This document shows positions 9,406-16,943 of a DNA stretch of 64,000 bases, in pieces; position 1 is the stretch's first letter, and each line of letters starts with the position of its first letter. The notes under the pieces are model-generated. The model saw nothing but the letters and a program-made list of their open reading frames with translations, made no database searches and was not told the origin of the DNA. The stretch is from an uncultured Lachnospiraceae bacterium (GTDB lineage Bacteria; Bacillota; Clostridia; Lachnospirales; Lachnospiraceae): the NCBI GenBank assembly GCA_947178145.1, contig CAMWXE010000010.1, forward strand, positions 21,971 through 85,970, given 5' to 3'. Position numbers and translations under genes: made by a program.

Positions 9406-10371
9406 TCATCTCTTTATGATATGCCACACTTTTTGGCTTATCATTCTTGTTCGCCATCCTTTTTTAATAACATTTATATAGAACTTATTGTACCCCCCCT
9501 TTGTATTAAATATCTTTTTAGCGTTGCTTATTGGTTTATCAAATATCATAGACAAATAATCTACAAGCATATCTGGATTATCGTAATATCGCTTGGCATG
9601 GCTTTCATTCTTAAATATAGGCTCCCTCTGCATTGCTAAATATAGGTCATTATTGCTATCTACTTTTTTTACATAATCAATGCAGCTTTTTATTGATTCA
9701 AAACCAAAAACATTAATAAACGCTTTGGGATTAAATTCTTCCTCAACTCGTTCATTCCCCCAATAAATTGGTATAGTACCAGCTTGCCATGCCTGCACTA
9801 TTTTCTCTGTCACATACCCTTCTTTTCTCGAGTTCTCAAATGCAATGGAAAACTTGTAATCCTTCTGAAATTCATATTTATTTCCAACACGTTTTCCAAT
9901 ATTATTATATATTTTCCCTCCCGAGTCAACTTTTTTATATTTCGAAAGCTCTAAAAAAAATTCATTGCGAATTTTATCACTATTATCATTAGAATAAATG
10001 AAATTACAAAACTTTTTCTTATTTAGAAAATTTTCATCTGGAACAAGATGTTTTTGAGCCGCCTTCTGGAACGCATCTCTATAATATACGTAATTAGGAA
10101 TTCTGATATATCGATCACCGTAATCAATAAAATCAAACCCAACAGCATAATCATATAAATTAAAATCTGGAGTTATATTCTCTCCCAAAACAACTATTTT
10201 AATGCAATCATACTTCAAGAATTCTCCCGAAAAGCAGCTGCACAGTAAATAATCTGGCTTATCACATAATTCAATATCATATCTTTTTTCTAATTCTTGC
10301 CAATAATAAGAGTCTCTTCCAATAACATCTTCAAATCCGTCAACTAATTTTACCCTAATGTTCTTTTTCAT
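9406..10371 (-). CDS. GT10 alpha-1,3-fucosyltransferase-like enzyme
   Basis: A protein of about 321 residues carrying the family 10 signature around residues 175-200: KFSIAFENSRKEGYVTEKIV, followed by AWQAGTIPIYWG. In bacterial FucTs this region binds GDP-fucose. The start at 10371 (MKKNIRVKLVDGF) follows a strong AGGAGG with 9 bases spacing. With the GT11 enzymes at 6.5-7.4 and 11.8-12.7 kb it suggests a fucose-containing, possibly Lewis- or H-antigen-like surface glycan. The C-terminal tail is basic and probably peripheral to the membrane. Family assignment is confident; the precise linkage is inferred. Confidence 0.85.
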   Translation of the reverse strand: MKKNIRVKLVDGFEDVIGRDSYYWQELEKRYDIELCDKPDYLLCSCFSGEFLKYDCIKIVVLGENITPDFNLYDYAVGFDFIDYGDRYIRIPNYVYYRDAFQKAAQKHLVPDENFLNKKKFCNFIYSNDNSDKIRNEFFLELSKYKKVDSGGKIYNNIGKRVGNKYEFQKDYKFSIAFENSRKEGYVTEKIVQAWQAGTIPIYWGNERVEEEFNPKAFINVFGFESIKSCIDYVKKVDSNNDLYLAMQREPIFKNESHAKRYYDNPDMLVDYLSMIFDKPISNAKKIFNTKGGYNKFYINVIKKGWRTRMISQKVWHIIKR

Positions 10372-10385
10372 ACAATCAGATCCTC

Positions 10386-10454
10386 CTAAATTTTCAGCCA
10401 CTCTAAGCAGTATACATCCGGCGTTTCTTTACCATTCATCCATCTGCTAGAACG
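10386..10454 (-). pseudogene. Orphan C-terminal tail of a GT11 fucosyltransferase
   Basis: The last 22 codons read SSRWMNGKETPDVYCLEWLK plus one residue before a stop. This is almost the same as the tail of the intact GT11 at 11806 (RWINGKKTPDVYCNGWIR). The rest of the gene is missing: immediately upstream is the 3' end of the acyltransferase gene. It is a recombination or deletion scar showing that another GT11 copy once lay here. Confidence 0.75.
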
Positions 10455-10474
10455 TGTTTGAAAAATGCTTTCTG

Positions 10475-11539
10475 CTATCTCAGGGCTTTTCGCAAAGCAT
10501 TCTGCACTGGCCTGTCCCAGTATTTTGTTACAATAACTGATATACCTAATGTCAAAATCATTGTAACTATATACTTTCCGCCCCAATCAATAAATACATT
10601 GCCACTCTCTATTATCATAATTCTATCATACACTCCTAAAAATATACAGTGCAGCAGATAAACAGGGTAGGAATATATTCCTAGCTTCTGCCACACTACA
10701 TTATTCAAAATACTATAATTATGTGTATTTAGCAGCAAAGCCAAACATACCGCTATCAAAGAACACAATGTATGGCTTACTAATAAAGAGCAATGTACAA
10801 TGCCAAATGTTCTTCCCAATACAATCCCTGCACTTATAGCAATGCAAAAAAACAATTGGTATGTTTTTATGTTCTTTACTTTGGGCGAATGAAACAAATA
10901 GTATAATATAATTCCAAGCCCCAGTGAAGGCAGTTGTTGAAATATCCAAAACGAACCAAAAAAACTATCGAACATGTAATTGCCCATCCACTTATCCAAT
11001 GCATATTCATTCACAATTTCACACACAACAAAAAAAATAATAAATAAACAACATGCCTTTCGCAATGAATTTACGTATTTATAGAGCAACGGCGCCATCA
11101 GGTAAAAGAGCACCAATATACCTAAATACCATTCTACACCTAAAATACTATTGATATACTGAGGAAACAGACCAAAAATAAGCAATATATGTGATACAAT
11201 ATTGCCCAAATTCCCGTTAAAATTTCTATTTAGCAGCAAATGTAAAACAATCACTAAATAAAATATTGGAACCAGTCGTATAACTTTCAAATACCACCAG
11301 TGATATATTTTTACAGCGGTAAACTTTCCATCCCTGAAAGTTCGCTCTAATGAAGAACATGTCAGATATGCCGACAATACAAAGAATATATAAACTCCAT
11401 ATGCACCTCCACCGCCCAGCCTCCCTAATGGGAATGGCAGAACATCCACTCCACTATGAACCATAACAATACCACAGGTGGCAATACCTTTCAGCGAATC
11501 AATCCAATCAATTTTCTTTGCATTATTAGCAGCCCTCAC
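10475..11539 (-). CDS. Acyltransferase family 3 (OafA-like) membrane protein
   Basis: A 354-residue polytopic protein with the Acyl_transf_3 signature at its start: KKIDWIDSLKGIATCGIVMVH, including the catalytic-type histidine, followed by about ten hydrophobic helices. Family members O-acetylate, or otherwise O-acylate, sugars of surface polysaccharides, drawing acyl groups across the membrane. The gene ends VQNALRKALR and is then abutted by a GT11 tail fragment. It appears intact, unlike the acyltransferase relics at 26.5 kb and 33-34 kb. Confidence 0.82.
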   Translation of the reverse strand: MRAANNAKKIDWIDSLKGIATCGIVMVHSGVDVLPFPLGRLGGGGAYGVYIFFVLSAYLTCSSLERTFRDGKFTAVKIYHWWYLKVIRLVPIFYLVIVLHLLLNRNFNGNLGNIVSHILLIFGLFPQYINSILGVEWYLGILVLFYLMAPLLYKYVNSLRKACCLFIIFFVVCEIVNEYALDKWMGNYMFDSFFGSFWIFQQLPSLGLGIILYYLFHSPKVKNIKTYQLFFCIAISAGIVLGRTFGIVHCSLLVSHTLCSLIAVCLALLLNTHNYSILNNVVWQKLGIYSYPVYLLHCIFLGVYDRIMIIESGNVFIDWGGKYIVTMILTLGISVIVTKYWDRPVQNALRKALR

Positions 11540-11574
11540 AACCTTTCTTCCTCCTTACATTCATCTGAACCAAC

Positions 11575-11789
11575 TCACACCTGAAGCTTATATATCAACC
11601 CATACTTGGTTTTCCATAACTTAAATCTCACACATCTGCTGGTATGTACTACCTTTGCTGCTATCTTTAAGAGTTTGAACCTTACTGTGTCAATCAGATT
11701 GTGCTCAAAAGATCATACAGCTCCGGTGCAGCAAAACCGCTGTCCCCCTCTGGCATAAAGCTGTATGTCGGTATAATTTTCTTTTTCAT
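11575..11789 (-). pseudogene. Chimeric remnant with IS1380-like transposase pieces
   Basis: A short frame starts at 11789 behind an AGGAGGGG ribosome site. After about 14 residues it runs into GDSGFAAPELYDLL, an IS1380-type DDE transposase motif. After a stop, an overlapping frame encodes DTVRFKLLKIAAKVVHTSR, which resembles the IS1380 C-terminus. It then ends KTKYGLIYKLQV, nearly the same as the last residues of the GT2 at 12678 (LRYGLMYKLQV). About a hundred transposase codons are missing between the two pieces. The segment is thus a mosaic of a glycosyltransferase tail and a deleted insertion sequence. Confidence 0.5.
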
Positions 11790-11805
11790 CCAGTTTAATC
11801 CCCTC

Positions 11806-12660
11806 CTAGATTCTTATCCATCCATTACAATACACATCCGGCGTCTTTTTGCCATTAATCCATCTTTCAGGGCATATCACTTTTTTATCACTATAATTAT
11901 TTAAATACGCAGCCCACCAGCTGAAGCTACTATTGGCAATAATTTGATGCCTGCACTCAGACATCAGCTGCATATCAATAAATCCCTTATCTTCACTGTT
12001 TCCTTCCACATAGATATAATTGTTCTTATTTCCAAATGTTCTGCTTGTCCATTCCATATCATTTGAGAAAAAAAAGAATATTGGATGTTCAATAGTCTGT
12101 CTTAACACTTCTATTGCCCTATGATAATATTCCACCGTACATATATTCCCATATATATCCTGGTGTTTTACATAATCACCCCTACGAACATGGACTGCAA
12201 TTGAATTGGTGTTTTGTATTCGATCTTGAAACTGCTTATCCCTCTCTGAAAGCTCATTTTTGAATTGATATATCTTTCTTATCTCCGTTTCGATGTCCTG
12301 AAAATATTTCCTCGACTGCCAGAACCCATCAAGATATCCCTCCTGAATTTGCATCACATCAGAGTCATACTCATACGCATTTTTTTCATAATAGTGCGTG
12401 CTCTTATCTCCAAACAACCTCATCAGCACTCTCGCAGTCATTCCTGTTCCCAACACATACTTTCTTGCCTCTTTTTTTGTGCACAATTCATATTTCAAAT
12501 CAAAACAACCATAGTCCAGAAAACATTCACGTTTCCCATCAATATGCGTAAACCTTGATCGATCAAGTTTAACTTCTTTACCTTGCGCCAGAAGCGACCG
12601 ATACAAAGCATATTGGAACATTTGATTTCCCATGCCTTCCATTAATTTAACGATTATCAT
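11806..12660 (-). CDS. GT11 alpha-1,2-fucosyltransferase-like enzyme (intact)
   Basis: A 284-residue enzyme with the family 11 N-terminus (LMEGMGNQMFQYALYRSL), the GDP-fucose-binding motif AVHVRRGDYVKH at about residue 155 and the C-terminal ANSSFSWWAAYLN motif. The family transfers fucose from GDP-fucose, usually in alpha-1,2 linkage, as in H-antigen synthesis and bacterial mimics. The length is typical and no disruption is seen. It is 17 bp downstream of a GT2 gene and probably in the same operon. Its sequence provides the template for recognising the frameshifted copy at 6521-7377 and the tail at 10386-10454. Confidence 0.9.
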   Translation of the reverse strand: MIIVKLMEGMGNQMFQYALYRSLLAQGKEVKLDRSRFTHIDGKRECFLDYGCFDLKYELCTKKEARKYVLGTGMTARVLMRLFGDKSTHYYEKNAYEYDSDVMQIQEGYLDGFWQSRKYFQDIETEIRKIYQFKNELSERDKQFQDRIQNTNSIAVHVRRGDYVKHQDIYGNICTVEYYHRAIEVLRQTIEHPIFFFFSNDMEWTSRTFGNKNNYIYVEGNSEDKGFIDMQLMSECRHQIIANSSFSWWAAYLNNYSDKKVICPERWINGKKTPDVYCNGWIRI

Positions 12661-12677
12661 GTTTTCTCACCCATTGG

Positions 12678-13724
12678 CTATACTTGCAGCTTATACATTA
12701 ATCCATATCTGAGATTTCCTACAGTCAACTTCCATAATATTTTATCAAATCCAAAAAGCATTATTGTCCACTTGATGATAAACTCCTTTACCGAATTGCA
12801 ATGAACCTTTTTTAATTCATCATAATACTCCTGATAATACTTATTCACTAGCCTAACATATTTTTTTTGTTTCTTCAGATCTGTTTCACTTGTTACAGTC
12901 TGATACCATATTTTTAATATCACCAGATAGAATCCGACAATCTGCTTGTCATAGGCAAAGTGACACTTTTGTTTTTTATAATAATCTAAATTTGTCTTAT
13001 TTGCCAATGCTAACTCATAGTGCAAGGCATTAGGCTTGATGATCCTACTGTCCGTATACTTAGATATCCTGTGTAAAATATATACCTTGTTAAGTAACAC
13101 CACACGCTGGGTATTTAGTAAGAAGCGTGGAATGCAGTATACATCATTTAGATAGTTTTGAGGAAGCGCCTGCTCTGCTCTTCTGATCACCGGCTCCATC
13201 CGCATATAATATTCTCTATTAATAACCAATCCCCATAAATATCCTATATCCCCTTTGTTCTGATCTGCATAAAAGTATCTATACAACAACCGATCTCCTG
13301 ACATAAACTCTATTTGAGGAGGGTTATCATCCATTTTATACTCAGATATTCGATTGGTATTAACATTTTGAGAACACACTTGAACAATATCATAATCTTT
13401 ATATTGCATCATCGCCTCAAACATGTCTGGTGCAAAAATGTCATCGCCATCTAAAAAAGCGATGCTTGTCCACGAACTAGCCATTCTATATCCAGCATCT
13501 CTTGCCTTGGACATTCCAGCATTACTTTGATGAAGCACTTTAATTCGGCCATCTTTTTTCGCATACTCCTCACAGATACTTGAAGTTGCATCGGTGGATC
13601 CATCATCTACCAAAATCAATTCATATTTGGTATAAGTCTGTGCCAAAACGCTGTCCAATGTATCCTTCAAAAAACGTGCCCCATTATATATTGGTATAAT
13701 TACACTCAACTCGCACTGTTCCAT
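12678..13724 (-). CDS. Family 2 glycosyltransferase
   Basis: A 348-residue GT2 with SVIIPIYNGARFLKDTLDSV, LVDDGSTDATSS and FLDGDDIF in the metal-binding position. In that motif the usual DSDD is replaced by DGDD, which is common. It starts directly at MEQCELSVIIP. The C-terminus (LTVGNLRYGLMYKLQV) is shared with the chimeric remnant at 11575, indicating past recombination between GT genes here. The sugar donor cannot be assigned. The spacers of 17 and 32 bp to its neighbours suggest a GT2-GT2-GT11 transcription unit. Confidence 0.86.
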   Translation of the reverse strand: MEQCELSVIIPIYNGARFLKDTLDSVLAQTYTKYELILVDDGSTDATSSICEEYAKKDGRIKVLHQSNAGMSKARDAGYRMASSWTSIAFLDGDDIFAPDMFEAMMQYKDYDIVQVCSQNVNTNRISEYKMDDNPPQIEFMSGDRLLYRYFYADQNKGDIGYLWGLVINREYYMRMEPVIRRAEQALPQNYLNDVYCIPRFLLNTQRVVLLNKVYILHRISKYTDSRIIKPNALHYELALANKTNLDYYKKQKCHFAYDKQIVGFYLVILKIWYQTVTSETDLKKQKKYVRLVNKYYQEYYDELKKVHCNSVKEFIIKWTIMLFGFDKILWKLTVGNLRYGLMYKLQV

Positions 13725-13756
13725 TGTATTCCCTCACATTCTCATACCAAATCTTG

Positions 13757-14812
13757 TTATGCATTATCCTTTCCATATGTTTTGTCCAGCTTTACCGGAT
13801 AATGCACTAGCTTTAATAATACATACCATGCAATTGTAAGAAATGTATATTCTGTATACCAAACATGCTTCAGGAAGTAACAATCTCTATTTTTAATCAC
13901 GAATCTAAACGCATCTATCAATACAGGAAATACCAATGCACAGTATGGAATAAATAACATTTTTCTTTTTCGGAGTCCATCTTCTTTTTCACTACGCTGC
14001 GTAAAACCTATCCCTTCTGTACAAAATAAGTTGTTTTTCACACGCCATTTTAACTTATTTAAGTATGTTTTTTCTGTTAAACCTGCTTGATGACAAATTA
14101 AATCATTTTTCATGACAATTGCGAATTTTGTCTGCTGTACCATATTAGAAAAAATATTGGCCGCAAAACTCTGATCTTCTTTATTTTGAGCATATATTTT
14201 TTTCGCTGCTTCAATCTCAAACATATTTCCCAATGCATCAAACAAAGGAAGAAAGTTACATTTTCTGAAATCAAGCAAGATCCCTTTTTCGATATCCTTA
14301 TGACGATACTGCCTGGTCAGATCTTCAATACGATCGTACCCATTATAGCGATATACAAAATTCGAAAAAGGATCACCTATGAAATTGGCATATCTTGTTA
14401 CGTTATTCTCACCTTTTTTACAGATCTGCCCTGTTGAGACCAGATTCTTGACGAATGAATATCTTGCCAACAGTTGAATCCTGCTGTCAAGTGAATTCAT
14501 ATTTGTAAACGACTCATCAGAATCAATAAATATGCCATACTTACCTTTTGCCGCCAGCAATCCCTGCTGCTTGGCAAATTCTGGCAGCCTGTGCTCATTG
14601 TACAAAATTGTAGAACCATACTTTTCGGCTATATCTAATGTCGTGTCTGTAGATCCCCCATCTATGATCAAAATCTCAACCTGTGTTTGATCAATACTCT
14701 GTCTCCTTATACTTTCCAGTGAATATTTTAGCGTTTTTTCTGAATTATAGGTGGGCATTATTATTGATATCAAATAATCACACTTGTTCTCCATACTCTC
14801 ATCAACTTCCAC
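13757..14812 (-). CDS. Family 2 glycosyltransferase with C-terminal membrane segment
   Basis: The GT2 core has YLISIIMPTYNSEKTLKYSL, LIIDGGSTDTT (an Asn/Gly-type variant of DDGS) and FIDSDES. The C-terminal third contains two hydrophobic segments (around LFIPYCALVFPVLIDAFRF and FLTIAWYVLLKLV), suggesting membrane association. The frame begins with GTG at 14812; an ATG six codons further (14794) is an alternative start. It is the first gene of the 12-15 kb GT group in transcription order, just after the putative ATPase/nuclease module. Confidence 0.83.
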   Translation of the reverse strand: MEVDESMENKCDYLISIIMPTYNSEKTLKYSLESIRRQSIDQTQVEILIIDGGSTDTTLDIAEKYGSTILYNEHRLPEFAKQQGLLAAKGKYGIFIDSDESFTNMNSLDSRIQLLARYSFVKNLVSTGQICKKGENNVTRYANFIGDPFSNFVYRYNGYDRIEDLTRQYRHKDIEKGILLDFRKCNFLPLFDALGNMFEIEAAKKIYAQNKEDQSFAANIFSNMVQQTKFAIVMKNDLICHQAGLTEKTYLNKLKWRVKNNLFCTEGIGFTQRSEKEDGLRKRKMLFIPYCALVFPVLIDAFRFVIKNRDCYFLKHVWYTEYTFLTIAWYVLLKLVHYPVKLDKTYGKDNA

Positions 14813-14915
14813 GTTGCCTTTTCTCTCTTATCTACTATAAACCATTTTGCCAAAAATATCCACACAATTTATTTCAGTCTCATCCAAAATAAGGCTTATT
14901 CTCCACTTTTAACCT

Positions 14916-15485
14916 TCACAAGCAATATTGGCCCTCTCCAGTGTCAATCTTCAGCTTAATTTTGTCATGTTTAAATCTCTTTTTATCTAAAAATACAAGT
15001 GAGATCTCCTCATCATTCCAATCTGTCATACTTCTGCTTTTATGGCGTATACCTGGATGCTGTCTTACAGGATTTGCAGTATCATTGATCTTATCATTCC
15101 TATATACTGTGTGCAGAACAATATCTTCTATCTCTATCCCCAAAACACCGGAAAACGCTAGAACATTTTGCATCGCTCCACAAAATTGCTTCTTGATCTC
15201 TTTCTCCCATGTTTCTTCTTTAACCGTTCTTTTCATTTCAAATATGTGTACCTTCCAGATGTCATCTTTACTCTCAAACATTACATAATCTGCACATTTT
15301 TTGTTTTTGAAATATTCCAGCTTGTTATTTTCCAGATTTCGTATCAGAATGCAGTCATTGCAAAGCCGCACTTCTAATTCCGCCTTTCCTTCGCCCTTTT
15401 CAGTCAGATACAGACATTTATCTGAGCTTTCCACAAGCGCTGGCTCCATAAGCTGAATCCTCTCTTGTATTCCCGCCTGAAACAT
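14916..15485 (-). CDS. Small PD-(D/E)XK-like partner of the adjacent ATPase
   Basis: A 189-residue protein of no recognised family. Its middle reads as a PD-(D/E)XK nuclease core: Asp66 in CADYVMF, then Glu83 and Lys85 in VHIFEMKR, followed by a helix with Gln100 and Gln106 (KKQFCGAMQNVLAF). The flanks lack other obvious domains and there is no signal peptide. The start codon overlaps the stop of the ATPase gene (TAATG), with GAGGAGGAG just upstream, so the two are almost certainly translated together. I infer an effector nuclease or nucleic-acid processing role in a two-protein system. The motif match is by eye and could be coincidental. Confidence 0.6.
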   Translation of the reverse strand: MFQAGIQERIQLMEPALVESSDKCLYLTEKGEGKAELEVRLCNDCILIRNLENNKLEYFKNKKCADYVMFESKDDIWKVHIFEMKRTVKEETWEKEIKKQFCGAMQNVLAFSGVLGIEIEDIVLHTVYRNDKINDTANPVRQHPGIRHKSRSMTDWNDEEISLVFLDKKRFKHDKIKLKIDTGEGQYCL

Positions 15486-16846
15486 TACTCCTCCTCGATG
15501 ATCCTAATCTGCCTGTTCAGTTCTTCCAGCGTGTCATAAAAAGTCATTGCTTCGAAACCAAAATCACCACAAGGCAGTTTCTTCACAGTAGTTGTGTAAC
15601 TGTCATCCACATCAAACTGATAAACATTTACTTTCCCTCTATCGATCCAGTCACACTCTTCATATTCCAGTTTTTCCCCGATTGCTTTACGGCTTGATGC
15701 TGCTGCCAGTTTAATCATATTATTAATATGCTGGAGAATAATATCACTGTGTGTTGTCACAAACACTGGAATATCAGAGTTGACAAGTCTGACAAGAACC
15801 CTGGCCATCTCGCATTGAAGCTGAGGATGTAAAGATATTTCCGGCTCCTCTATCAAAACCGTCTGAACTGTCTCATTCCTAAAAAACAATAATAACAGCG
15901 TCATTTCAGTGACAACTCCTGATGTCACAAACATTGGAAGCTGTGTTTTTGTTCCTTGCGGCTGATACAAAATATCCTGCGCAGGCATGTCTGAGACAGA
16001 TACTTTTCCCTGTATAATATTATTCTCAATAATGCTCACTGCATCCCCCATTCCACTTATCTCTAACCACACATCATCTGTTAAACCACTCCTTGTCAAC
16101 GCACTCAGTTTTGCCAGAAAATCACTGTTTGGTCTGGTAAGAAGATTTTTCCGCGACATGCCAATATTAAATTTATCCTTCACTGCACTACCGATTAAAG
16201 ACTTATAAGTCAACACATAACCTGTGCGGGCTGTTGGGAAATAAATCGAATCTGCAAAATCCCCTCTTATCATATATTGTATAATATATGAAATCAGCAG
16301 GGTATACTCACATCTGTCGCCTCTTTTTTCTACACCACATCCATATTCCATTACCGATCTTTTTCCTTCACTGAGCCCCAATAAGGAAAGCCGCTCACTC
16401 TGGTCACTCGCAAGAGAAATGTCATACATCAGTGTATATCTATTATCTTTTTGAAACTCTAATTTTAGACTTCCAATATCAATTCGCCTATTAAATAGCT
16501 CCTCTATAAATTTGTCTCTGTTCAAAAGTAATAATTCGTTCAGCACCTCTTCAAAGGCTTTCACTTCCTCGTATGTCATTTCAAGGTACTCAAAAGTGCC
16601 ATTCGTTAAATTTCCGTTATCGTAAATTTTATCAACAAATTTCTCACATATTTCATAACACTTCAGCTGTTTCGGAAACTGATACTGATCATAATAAAAA
16701 TCCACATTGATCAACCCATAGATCAACGTCATAATATAGCTTTTTCCACTGTTATTATCCCCCACGAACAATGTCATCGGAGCCACTTCTATATCCGCAC
16801 TTTTAATTTTACCAAATTTCTCGACATGCATCGTCCATGTGTTCAT
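15485..16846 (-). CDS. OLD/RecF-like AAA ATPase (AAA_15/AAA_21 type)
   Basis: An SMC/ABC-type ATPase: Walker A LFVGDNNSGKSYIM near the N-terminus, and the compound Walker B/D-loop LIEEPEISLHPQLQ with a downstream switch histidine in VFVTTHSDIILQHINNM. It begins MNTWTMHVEKFGKIKSADIE, the usual RecF/OLD strand. I place the start at 16846, after GAGGGATGGATAAT, but 16855 is also possible. No TOPRIM domain follows, so it is not a complete OLD nuclease; the nuclease function may lie in the coupled 189-residue partner. Comparable ATPase-effector pairs (Septu, PARIS, Gabija) are antiphage systems. Here that role is inferred. Confidence 0.8.
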   Translation of the reverse strand: MNTWTMHVEKFGKIKSADIEVAPMTLFVGDNNSGKSYIMTLIYGLINVDFYYDQYQFPKQLKCYEICEKFVDKIYDNGNLTNGTFEYLEMTYEEVKAFEEVLNELLLLNRDKFIEELFNRRIDIGSLKLEFQKDNRYTLMYDISLASDQSERLSLLGLSEGKRSVMEYGCGVEKRGDRCEYTLLISYIIQYMIRGDFADSIYFPTARTGYVLTYKSLIGSAVKDKFNIGMSRKNLLTRPNSDFLAKLSALTRSGLTDDVWLEISGMGDAVSIIENNIIQGKVSVSDMPAQDILYQPQGTKTQLPMFVTSGVVTEMTLLLLFFRNETVQTVLIEEPEISLHPQLQCEMARVLVRLVNSDIPVFVTTHSDIILQHINNMIKLAAASSRKAIGEKLEYEECDWIDRGKVNVYQFDVDDSYTTTVKKLPCGDFGFEAMTFYDTLEELNRQIRIIEEE

Positions 16847-16859
16847 ATTATCCATCCCT

Positions 16860-16904
16860 CTATACGATCGCTTCCCGGAAGTGCACCACACACTCCTTGC
16901 CACT
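16860..16904 (-). pseudogene. Relic tail of an AAA-ATPase-like/PD-(D/E)XK gene
   Basis: Fourteen codons read SGKECVVHFREAIV before a TAG. The intact gene at 18741 ends GKECVVHCRDNIKW, and the DNA GGCAAxGAGTGTGTGGTGCA is shared. The fragment lies just before the OLD-like ATPase gene. It marks a deletion junction or an insertion of the AAA-like gene into an older copy. Confidence 0.6.
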
Positions 16905-16943
16905 TGATATCCCTACAAGCCAGATAATTCATCCTCACTATCC

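Noticed and set aside
15485..16846. Classification as a complete OLD nuclease or a PARIS AriA gene
   Set aside because: No C-terminal TOPRIM domain is visible and the partner does not resemble the TOPRIM-type AriB, so a known system name is not assigned.
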